Assembly: GCF_000512695.2 (NCBI RefSeq)
Contig: NZ_AZRW02000050.1
Location: 1,709 to 41,439 of the forward strand
DNA length: 39,731 bases
Origin: Pseudomonas sp. QTF5
GTDB taxonomy: Bacteria > Pseudomonadota > Gammaproteobacteria > Pseudomonadales > Pseudomonadaceae
Reading direction: 5' to 3'
Under the pieces are notes generated by a model. The model had not been told where the DNA came from, made no database searches, and worked only from the letters and a program-made list of their open reading frames with translations. Positions 8,972 through 18,100 of the stretch are shown here, one piece after another. The position numbers were made by a program, and so were the translations under genes. Positions within the stretch are counted from its first letter, which is position 1, and the number at the start of each line of letters is the position of its first letter.

Positions 8972-8999
8972 AATGTGGGAGCGGGCTTGCTCGCGAAGA
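8972..8999 (+). repeat. Single REP element
   Basis: The core GTGGGAGCGGGCTTGCTCGC lies about 45 bp after the hxcS stop, without an inverted partner within 100 bp. Confidence 0.85.
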
Positions 9000-9383
9000 C
9001 TGACTCCCTGACAACAATTACTTGAATTATTCTCCACTGATCCAAGCCTCACCCGAGCCCCAATCCTATCATCCTCGGGTTCGTCGTTCTGTCATGTGCA
9101 ACGACCCATCAAGCCCTCCAGCCGACCTTCGGCCAAACCGACGAAAGTCTCGCGCCAAACACCGCGAAAAGCCCCCGCGAACACCCGAGAACTCGCTGAA
9201 AAATCGCCCCGCACCTCCCGAGGTTTTTTCCTTTATCTGTCACTGGAAGCTGCGAACTTCTGACCCATGGCCTCACCCCATACGCCGTTCGACCCACGCG
9301 GTTCCGGGCACAGGACTTGAGCGCCATGGCGTCATGCACGAGCAACTCACCCAACGTACGAACACGACGAAAGGAGACTCTTC
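9000..9383 (+). promoter_or_regulatory. Long 5' region of the first DING gene with a PHO-box-like site
   Basis: I see no credible gene here; one open frame (9022-9417) is proline/serine-rich, of low complexity and overlaps the DING start. The stretch holds a PHO-box-like sequence at 9226-9243, TTTTCCTTTATCTGTCAC, matching CTGTCATAAATCTGTCAC at 13 of 18 positions with a perfect second half-site. A lone CTGTCAT half-site lies at 9089-9095. A strong AAGGAG ribosome site at 9371-9376 precedes the DING start by 7 bp. Confidence 0.5.
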
Positions 9384-10580
9384 ATGTTTAAGCGCAACGT
9401 TCTCGCGGTATCCCTGACCCTCGCCGGCCTCTGCGCAGCTCAGGCCGCCATGGCTGATGTCAACGGCGGTGGTGCTACCTTGCCTCAGCCGCTGTACCAG
9501 ACTGCTGGTGTACTGACTGCCGGTTTTGCCCCTTACCTCGGTGTGGGCAGCGGTAACGGCAAACTGGCTTTCCTGAACAACGACTACACCAAGATCAAGC
9601 CGGGTGACACTAGCAACCCACCGAAGAACGTGCACTGGGCTGGAAGCGACTCCAAACTCAACGCCACTGAGCTGAGCAGCTACGTCACCGCTCACGGTGC
9701 TGCCTGGGGTCCATTGATCCAGGTGCCTTCGGTCGCCACTTCGGTTGCCATCCCTTTCAACAAGACCGGTACTGCCAACGTTGACCTGAGCGTTAACCAG
9801 CTGTGCGGCGTGTTCTCCGGTCGTCTGGCTACCTGGGACCAGATCACCGGTTCCGGCCGTACCGGTCCAATCGTCGTGGTATACCGCGCTGAAAGCAGCG
9901 GCACTACCGAGTTGTTTACCCGCTTCCTGAACGCCAAGTGCGCTGAAACCGGCACCTTCGCTGTCACCACCACCTTCGCCTCCAGTTACAGCGGTGGCCT
10001 GCCAGCCGGTGCCGTTTCCGCCTCCGGCAGCGCGAACGTGATGACTGCGCTGAACGCTGCCCAGGGTCGTATCACCTACATGAGCCCCGATTACGCCGCT
10101 ACTACTCTGGCCGGTCTGGACGACGCCACCAAGGTCGCTCGTGTTGGCGGTCTTTCCCCAGCACCAGCCAACGTGTCGGCAGCTATCAATGCCGTTTCGG
10201 TTCCTGCTGCTACCGACCGGTCAAAACCGAACGCTTGGGTGCCTGTTTTCACTTCTCAAAAAGTGATCGATGAAACAATCCCGGCTGACCCTAGCTTGCG
10301 CCTCTACCCAACCAGCGGCTATCCGATCCTGGGCTTCACCAACGTGATCTTCAGCCAGTGCTACGTCAACGCCGCTCAGAGCACTCAGGTGCGTGATTTC
10401 TTCACCCGTCACTATGGCGCAGTCGCTGCCAACAACAACGACGCGGCTATCACCGCCAACCGCTTCGTGCCGCTGCCAACGGCCTGGAAAAACGCCATTC
10501 GCGGCAGCTTCCTGACCACTACCAGCGCTCAAAGCATCGGCTACCCGAACGTCTGCAACGGCAAAGGCCGTCCGCTGTAA
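9384..10580 (+). CDS. DING-family secreted phosphate-binding protein, copy 1
   Basis: Member of the DING/PstS-like family of extracellular phosphate-binding proteins. The 398-residue precursor has a Sec signal peptide cleaved after residue 24 (AAQAAMA), and the mature protein starts DVNGGGATLPQPLYQ, a variant of the DINGGGATLPQ signature. Other family blocks are 'TAGFAPYLGVGSGNGK', 'VHWAGSDSKL', 'SVAIPFNKTG' and the ligand-loop 'ESSGTTELFTRFLNAKC'. DING proteins bind phosphate tightly, and one is a known Hxc substrate in P. aeruginosa, which fits its place right after the hxc operon. The strong ribosome site and biased codons suggest high expression. A PHO-box-like site upstream suggests induction by phosphate limitation. 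No PstC/A/B permease genes follow, so an ABC import role is not indicated. Confidence 0.93.
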   Translation: MFKRNVLAVSLTLAGLCAAQAAMADVNGGGATLPQPLYQTAGVLTAGFAPYLGVGSGNGKLAFLNNDYTKIKPGDTSNPPKNVHWAGSDSKLNATELSSYVTAHGAAWGPLIQVPSVATSVAIPFNKTGTANVDLSVNQLCGVFSGRLATWDQITGSGRTGPIVVVYRAESSGTTELFTRFLNAKCAETGTFAVTTTFASSYSGGLPAGAVSASGSANVMTALNAAQGRITYMSPDYAATTLAGLDDATKVARVGGLSPAPANVSAAINAVSVPAATDRSKPNAWVPVFTSQKVIDETIPADPSLRLYPTSGYPILGFTNVIFSQCYVNAAQSTQVRDFFTRHYGAVAANNNDAAITANRFVPLPTAWKNAIRGSFLTTTSAQSIGYPNVCNGKGRPL

Positions 10581-10607
10581 CACCACGCCTGAGCGACACG
10601 CAATGCC

Positions 10608-10643
10608 AATCAGCAACGGCGCAAGCCGTTGCTGATTTCTTTG
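10608..10643 (+). terminator. Rho-independent terminator of DING copy 1
   Basis: A 13-bp perfect stem AATCAGCAACGGC / GCCGTTGCTGATT with loop GCAA is followed by a short T-rich tail (TCTTTG). The T tract is weaker than in the copy-2 terminator, so some read-through is possible. Confidence 0.85.
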
Positions 10644-10734
10644 TAGTTAACGGTGATCGTTTCACACCCTTTAGCTGCGCTTACAGCTCGGGTTACTCGG
10701 GCCAGGGGCAGCATTCCAAGACAGGAGTCTTGTC

Positions 10735-11910
10735 ATGTTCAACCAATTTCCCAAGACCGTTGCATTGTTGTGTAGCGCTATATGTGCGCCGTTTGCACTG
10801 GCAGATGTCAATGGCGGGGGCGCTACTTTGCCTCAGCCGCTTTACCAAACGCCCGGCGTGTTGACCGCCGGTTTTGCTCCTTACATCGGTGTGGGGAGCG
10901 GTGCGGGAAAAGCTGCTTTTCTGAACAACGATTACAGTAAATTCGTGCCTGGAGACACCAGCAAGAATGTGCACTGGGCGGCCAGCGAGTCGAAACTCAC
11001 CCATGCTGAACTGAATAATTATGTTGCCGGCCACGGTGCGACTTGGGGTCCTTTGATTCAGATACCGTCGGCAGCTACGTCGATTGCCATTCCGTTCAAT
11101 AAAGTAGGCACTGCAAATGTCAATCTGAGTGTCGTTCAACTGTGCGGCATATTCTCCGGCCGTCTTACTGATTGGAGCCAGATCAACGGCGCAGGCCGAA
11201 CTGGCGCGATTACCGTTGTTTACCCTCAAGGTTCCAGTGGTACTACTGAGTTGTTTACCCGCTTCCTGAATGCCAAGTGCGCTAATGAGCCTTGGGGCAC
11301 CTTTGCGATCACCACAAACTTCGCATCCAGCTTCAGCGGAGGACTGCCCGCTAATGCTATCTCAGCTAATCGCAGTCAAGACATCATGAATGCGGTGAAT
11401 CAGGCTCAAGGTCGTATCACCTACATGAGCCCTGCCTACGCGGCGCCGACGTTGGCGGGGCTGGATGACGCCACAAAAGTGGCCCGGATTGCCGGTGTTT
11501 CCCCAACGCCAGCCAACGTTTCGAACGCCATCGCTGCTGTTCCAGTACCTGCCACCGCCAACCGTTCCAACCCGCGTGCTTGGGTGCCAGTGTTCGCCGC
11601 AACCACCAACCCTAACGATCCAAGCGTTGTGGCTTTTCCAACCACCGGCTACCCAATCCTGGGTTTCACCAATCTGATTCTCAGTCAGTGCTATGCCGAC
11701 CCCACCCAGAGCACGCAAGTGAGAAGCTTCATCACCCGTCACTACGGCGCATTGGCTATTAACAACAATGACTCCGTAATCACGGCCAATCGCTTTGTGC
11801 CATTACCTGCTACCTGGAAGACGACTGTCCGTAGCAGCTTTCTCACCGCTACCAACGCACTAAGCATCGGCAACCCCAACGTCTGCAACGGCATCGGTCG
11901 TCCGCTGTAG
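10735..11910 (+). CDS. DING-family secreted phosphate-binding protein, copy 2
   Basis: Paralogue of the preceding gene. The 391-residue precursor has a different signal peptide (cleavage after residue 23, CAPFALA), but the mature start DVNGGGATLPQPLYQTPGVLT is nearly the same as copy 1. Shared blocks include 'NVHWAASESKL', 'SIAIPFNKVG' and 'GSSGTTELFTRFLNAKC'; the Pro-Gln in 'YPQGSSGTTE' differs from 'YRAESSGTTE' in copy 1, close to the ligand loop. Codon usage is visibly less biased than in copy 1, suggesting lower expression. A CAGGAG ribosome site precedes ATG 10735. The upstream gap (10644-10734) shows no clear promoter, so it may be co-transcribed by read-through or have its own weak promoter. 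Confidence 0.92.
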   Translation: MFNQFPKTVALLCSAICAPFALADVNGGGATLPQPLYQTPGVLTAGFAPYIGVGSGAGKAAFLNNDYSKFVPGDTSKNVHWAASESKLTHAELNNYVAGHGATWGPLIQIPSAATSIAIPFNKVGTANVNLSVVQLCGIFSGRLTDWSQINGAGRTGAITVVYPQGSSGTTELFTRFLNAKCANEPWGTFAITTNFASSFSGGLPANAISANRSQDIMNAVNQAQGRITYMSPAYAAPTLAGLDDATKVARIAGVSPTPANVSNAIAAVPVPATANRSNPRAWVPVFAATTNPNDPSVVAFPTTGYPILGFTNLILSQCYADPTQSTQVRSFITRHYGALAINNNDSVITANRFVPLPATWKTTVRSSFLTATNALSIGNPNVCNGIGRPL

Positions 11911-11936
11911 AGCCACGCCGTTAGACCCCTGGCCCC

Positions 11937-11970
11937 ATCAGCAACGGCGCAAACCGTTGCTGATTTTTTT
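11937..11970 (+). terminator. Rho-independent terminator of DING copy 2
   Basis: An 11-bp stem ATCAGCAACGG / CCGTTGCTGAT with loop CGCAAA is followed by seven to eight Ts. The stem sequence is almost the same as that after copy 1, showing that the duplicated unit included the terminator. Confidence 0.92.
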
Positions 11971-11997
11971 GCTTTGGTGCCGCGACCAACACAGCTA

Positions 11998-12025
11998 CAT
12001 GAAATTTTCATGACATCCGTTCGGT
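11998..12025 (+). promoter_or_regulatory. Palindromic PHO-box-like element upstream of pdtA
   Basis: A perfect 7-1-7 palindrome, CATGAAA-T-TTTCATG (11998-12012), runs into ATGACATCC then GTTCGGT. On the minus strand ATGTCATGAAAATTTCAT (11999-12016) matches the PHO box at about 13 of 18 positions. The 27 bp from 11999 to 12025 match 21/27 with an element before phdA, at about the same distance from the start codon (97 bp here, 94 bp there). A TATAAC hexamer at 12053-12058 is a possible -10. Confidence 0.6.
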
Positions 12026-12122
12026 CCCGAGCGGCTGTAACTGCCTATCCCCTATAACCAACGCTGGCAGCTTGATAGCACTGCGTTGCGCCCCCTTAGA
12101 GCAAACCGAAAGGATGAGTAGG

Positions 12123-15100
12123 ATGCTGCGCTGCAAACCTCAGACGAAACTGAACGTCCCACGTCGCGACAGCGAGTTGTCGATGTTGCGGCTCAAGCCG
12201 CTGGCCCAGGCCATTGCGCTGCTGATGGTGGCCGGCAATGCCCACGCAGCGACGGCGTTCAGTTCGGCCTGGTTTGCCGCCAAGGGCGCATCCCAGTCCG
12301 GTGGCGCGGGGCGGCCCACGACCGCGCAGCCAGGCATGCCGCCACCCTTGGCACAACAGCAACGGGCCAATGCGCAGTTGCAGCGTTCGCTGACCAACCT
12401 CAACAACACGGTGGCTGCCATCGCGGCCCAGCAGGCCGCCCAGGCAGCGGGGCGGCAAGCCGCGTTCGGGCAGGTACAGACCGTGCCCGACGGGCTGGGC
12501 GAGGGTGGGCTTAAAGTCGACAACAGCCTTACCCAGGGCTGGCACAACGCCAAGGGACCGCAGCAGACCCAGTCCGGCGGCAAGACCACGGTGAAGATCG
12601 AGCAGACCGCCGACAAGGCGATTCTCAACTGGGAAACCTTCAACGTCGGCCGCAACACCACGGTGGATTTCCAGCAGCAATCGGACTGGGCCGTGCTCAA
12701 CCGGGTCAACGACCCGCAGGCGCGGCCAAGCCAGATCCAGGGCCAGATCAAGGGCAATGGCACGGTGATGCTGGTCAACCGCAACGGCATCATTTTCAGC
12801 GGCAGCAGCCAGGTCAACGTGCGTAACCTGGCGGCGGTGGCGGCCAACATCACCGACGAGCAATTCAGCCAGCGCGGCTTGTACGTCGATGCCACCGGCA
12901 CCCAGCCGACCTTCACTGACGCCGCAGGCAAAGTCCAAGTGCAGCAGGGCGCGCTGATCGAAACCCACCGCGCCGCCACTTCCACCGCGGGGGGCGGCTA
13001 TGCCTTGTTGTTGGGTTCCGAAGTAGAGAACGCCGGGTCAATTATCACCGCCAAGGGCCAGACCACCCTGGCGGCGGGCGACAGCTTCTACATCCGACGT
13101 GGACAGGGCACCAGTGGCAACCTGCGCTCCACCACCCGTGGCAACGAGGTCGCGACCTCGCTCAAGCCGGGGAGCAGCGCCGGCACGGTGATCAACAGTG
13201 GCCTGATCCAGGCCAGCACAGGCGATATCACCCTCACTGGACATCGCGTGCAGCAGAACGGCGTGGCCGTCGCCAGCAGTTCGGTGGACACCCGTGGCAC
13301 CGTGCACCTGCTCAACGCGGCGAGCGACAGCAGCGGCAGCGTGACCTTGGGGCAGGGCAGCGCCACGGCGGTGCTGCTCGATGCCGCGGGCGGCAGCGCC
13401 CTGGACAGCCAGCACAACGCCGGGCCCGCCGGCCTGGACGGCACGCCGAACAACCTGATCACCGGCCAATTCAACAACCTCAGCAGCGTGGTCGACCGCA
13501 GCGACCAGTCCCGGGTCGAGATCGTCAGTGGCGGCAGTGTCGACTTCCAGAACGGCTCCATCACCCTGGCCACCGGCGGCCAGGTCGCGGTCAGCGCCGC
13601 CGGTCGCAGCCTGGTGCGCGATGGCGCGGTGATCGACGTGTCGGGCGCGATCGGTGTCAAGGTGGCGATGGAATCCAATTCCATCAAGGTCAACGTGCAG
13701 GGCAACGAGCAGCGCGACGCACCGGTCAACCGCGAGGGCGGCAAGTTGACCAACAACGATGTCTGGGTGGACGTGCGTGACCTGATCTACGTCCCGGCGG
13801 GCACCAACGGCTACGCCACTGACCGTTGGTACACGGCGGGCGGGCTGCTGGAAGTCGGCGGCTACCTCGGCACCCGGGGTCACAGCATGGGTGAATGGGC
13901 CGCCCAGGGCGGCACGCTGACGTTCACCGGTAATGACGTGGTGACCCAGCAGGCGGCGCAGTTGAACCTGTCCGGCGGTACCCTGGATGTGCAGAGCGGT
14001 TATCTGCGCCAGTCCTGGCTCAAGGGCCCCAATGGGCGCTTGTATGAATTGTCCAAGGCGCCGGGGGACATCCTCTACACCGGCATCTACAAGGGCTACG
14101 AAGACCACAGCCAGCGGTGGGGCCAGACCGAATACTACTACAACCCGCTGATCGCCCCTCGCGAGCGCTTTGAAGCCGGCTACACCGTTGGCCGCGATGC
14201 CGGCAAACTGGTGGTGTCGACTCATAACGCAGTGCTGGAAGGTCAGATTGTCGGTGAGGTCTATCAGGGCGAACGCCAGGCCCAGGCGGCGAACCTCAAC
14301 CTCGACGGTTACCAGCAATCGCAAAACGCCGTGGCCCGACGGGCTCAGTTGTTGGTGGGCAACTACACGCCGATCTACGACAAGACCAGCGGCGTGATCA
14401 ACAGCGGCTTGAACCCCACGCTCGATCAGGTCACCGTCGGCAAGGTGGCCGACAAGATTGCAGCGGGCCTTGACCTGACCTCGGTGGTCGGCACTGATCG
14501 GCAAGGCAAACTGGTTCTGGATAACGATCTGCTCAACGGCTTCCAACTCGGCGCAGTCAAGGTGGCGGCGCTTGAGGGCATCAAGGTCGATGGCGCACTC
14601 AAGGTAGCCGATGGCGGCGACATCACGCTTTATGCACCGCAGGTCGAGGTGAATGCCGACCTGACGGCCCGCAGCGGTCGCATTGCCTTGGGTAACGTGC
14701 TTAAACAGGTCAGAACCGATAATTTCCAGATGGGAGACGTCGTGCTTTCGCCCGCCACAGGTCAGCGTGCTGTGGTCACGTTGGGCGAGGGCGTGACGTT
14801 GAACACCGCTGGCCGCTGGAGCAACCTGCTGCTTGACGGCAACAACCGCCAGGGCCTGCCGTTTATCAACGGCGGTGCCGTGGTCGTGCGCAGCGACAAT
14901 ATCGATGTGGGCCAGGGCAGCCTGATCGACGTCAGCTCCGGCGCGGCCGTCATGGCCGATGGCAAGACCCGCGGCGGCAAGGGCGGTGACTTGACCCTGA
15001 CCGCCGGTCTAAGCGCGTCGTCCGGTAACGGCGCCTTGAACTTGGACGGTGAGCTGCGCGGCACCGGGGTGAGCGGTGGAGGGACCTTGAAGCTGGCGGC

Positions 15101-18100
15101 CAATAAAGTGCTGATCGGCAACAGTGTCGAGCCCCTCGAATCTGGCACCTTGCAACTGGGCAGCGACTTCTTCGACAAGGGCTTCTCGGCCTATGACATC
15201 ACTGGCAACGAAGGCCTGACGGTGGCCGAAGGTACTAAGGTCGATGTGACGATGCCGGTGTACCGCTTTGGCGAGCTGGCGTTGAGCACCGGCAGCGGCG
15301 CAGAAGCGGCCGATGCGTTGCAGCGCTGGACGCCGCAGCTGTACCAGGAAGATGCGATCAAAGGCGTCCTGACCCAGCGTCGCGGCGCGAGCCTGAGCCT
15401 CACTGCCGGTACCGCGAACTCCAGCGCCGCCGACATGGCGAGCACGGTGTTGAACCTGGGCAAGGGCAGCGTGATCAGCGTCGATCCGGGGCAGGGGATC
15501 GATGTGCGTAGCATCGGTCAGTTGACTGCCAACGGTACCCTTAATGCGTGGGGTGGGCGGGTCAGTCTCACCGGGTTGAGCGTCACTGGTGCGGGCGAAG
15601 GGGTCAATGCCCAGGGCCACGGTCGTTCCATTTGGTTGGGTGAGCAGGCGCTGATCGACGTCTCCAGTCGTGCCGTGACCGCCCGGGATATGCGCGGCCA
15701 GACTTACGGCCTGGTGCGCGATGGCGGCCAGATTGTCATCGGCGGCCAGATCGACGCCGCGAAAGGATCGGCTTCAGCGTCCGAATTGTTCGTGGTGGTG
15801 CGCGACGGTGCGCGTCTGCAAGCGGATGGCAGCCAGGCTGTGCTGGATATTCCCGGCCAGGGACGCACGTCGGTGGCGAGCAATGGCGGCAGTATTTCCC
15901 TGGCATCGGCCAATGGTCTGTACCTGGACGGCGACTTCAGCGCTCGTTCGGGTGGCACAGGGGCGGCAGGCGGCAGTTTGTCAGTAGCCCTGGAAACGCC
16001 GTATTACCGCAACGATGCGGTCAGTGACCGGGTCTTACAGGTGCGTGAGCTGGTGCTGGGGCAAAACGCCCAGGCGACCCTGCTGGGCGACACAGTCGAG
16101 ACCTCGGTGGATTCACTTGTCTACGGTCACGGCCGATTGGGCGTGGATCAGGTCCAGTCGGGCGGCTTCGACAGCCTTGCCTTGTTGAGCAATGGCCTGT
16201 TGAACGTCGATGGCGACGTGTCACTGTCTCTCGGCCAAAGCCTGAGTCTGTATGCCCGCAGCTTTGGGCCGAGCGCAAACGCGCCAGCCAATACCCGGGT
16301 CCAACTCAATGCCTCCCATGTGCTGCTGTCCGGGCCGGCGGCCGCTCGACCGAATATGGACGGGTATACTCGGCCAGCGGTCGAGGGCGGCGGTGTGTCG
16401 CTGTTGGCAAACAAGGCAGTGTTTTCCGTTAACGCAGACCTGCTGGATGTACAGGGCAGTGTGATATTTAGCGGCAAAGGCACGCTGAGGCAGGCCGATG
16501 GCAGTACCGTCGAGCTGGAACGCGCCGGTTTCGACCGAGTCCAGCTAAGCAGTCGGGGGGATTTACGATTCCTGGCCGGGTTCTCTGGCGGCGGTATGCC
16601 TGAAGGCTTCACTACCCAATTGCTGACCCCTTCGGACATGATCTTGCAAGCGGCGCAGTTGTATCCCGCGACCGGGGTCGGCGCACGGATATTGGCAGGA
16701 TATGGCTGGGGCACTGAACCCGGTAGCGGCATGATTCTCTATGATCCGGCGCGTAGCCTGGTCATCGGACGCACCACACAGGTAGCACCTCAAGTGCCTT
16801 ATTCGGTGTTCGGTCGCTTGCAGCTGGGTAGCGCTAAGATCGAACAAGGTGGTGTTGTCCGTGCACCTTTGGGGTTGCTTGAAATCGGTACAAACGACAG
16901 CTTGGCGGGTGTATCGGCTCGAGTAGACTTGTTGCCGGGTAGCCTGACTTCGGTCAGCGGCCTGGGGCTGGTGTTGCCTTATGGCGGCACTGTCGATGGC
17001 CAGAGTTATCAATACGCTGGCAAGAAGGTTGTGTTGCTAGGGCAAGGCGCGGTGCTCACCGAATATGGTGACCTGAATATCGGCGTGATTCTCGGCGGCA
17101 AGTCGGTGGCGGCCCAGGAGGGTTCGGTCCTGGACCTCTCTGGTGGCGGTGAATTGCTCGGCGCCGGTTTTATCTCTGGTCGAGGTGGTTCCACCGATGC
17201 GCGCTTCAACCCGCTGGTACAAATCGGTGCCAATGGCGGTTTCACCCTGCCGGTGCTGTCCACCAACCCGGTCTATGCCATCGTGCCGGGCAATCAGAGC
17301 CAGTACGCGCCGGTTGCCCCCGAAGGCGGCGCGGTAGATCCGAGAGTAGGCCAGCAAATCACCATAGGTGCCGGTGTGCCCGGGCTGGCTGCCGGTACCT
17401 ATACCCTGATGCCGTCCACCTATGCCTTGCTGCCGGGTGCGTTCCGGGTCGAGGTCAATGGCTTGGCGGGGCAAGGCTCCACAACGGGCGCGCAACAGAT
17501 GCGCAACGGTTCGTGGACCGCCGCCGGGGTGCTGTCGGTGGCCAATACCGGGCAGCGCAACAGCATTGCCAGCCAGCTCATTCTGACATCGGGCGATGTG
17601 CTGCGTCGTTACTCGCAATACAACGAAACCAGCTATGCCCAGTTTGCCGTGGCCGACGCCGCACGCTTGGGCGTTCCCAGGGCCCTGTTGCCGATAGATG
17701 CCAAGACGTTGAAGTTGAACCTGACAAAGGGCGCTGGAGATCAAGCCTTCTCCTTCAAGGGCATTGGCAAGTTCGCACCTCAGACCGGAGGGTACGGCGG
17801 CACCGTTGCGGTGGTCGGCAGCAACAGCACTGCGCTGGAAGTGGTTGCCGAAGGGCGAGGGGCCACGGCCGGCTTCGAGGGGGTGACCCTCAATGCCGAA
17901 AGCCTCAATGCATTGAATGCCTCACGCCAAGTGATCGGCGGCCAGTTTTCGGTGCTCTATGGCCAGGGTGGTAACTACATCACGCCGCAAAGGGTGTCCC
18001 GCAGTGTCGCGCTGCGTGAAGGTGCGACTCTGTCGGCGCCTGAGGTATTCCTCCTGGCCGATGGTGGCGAACTGTTGGTGGAACAAGGCGCCGCCATCAA

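Noticed and set aside
9022..9417. Open frame of 131 codons between hxcS and the DING gene
   Set aside because: It is low-complexity and Pro/Ser/Arg-rich, has no ribosome site, and overlaps the well-supported DING start in another frame.
13038..14546. Long antisense open frames, for example opposite pdtA (13038-14546, 23145-24395), opposite pdtB (26466-28118) and opposite the porin gene (31026-32600)
   Set aside because: These are mirror frames produced by GC-rich codon usage on the sense strand. They are His/Arg/Gln-rich with no recognisable domains, while the sense genes are certain.
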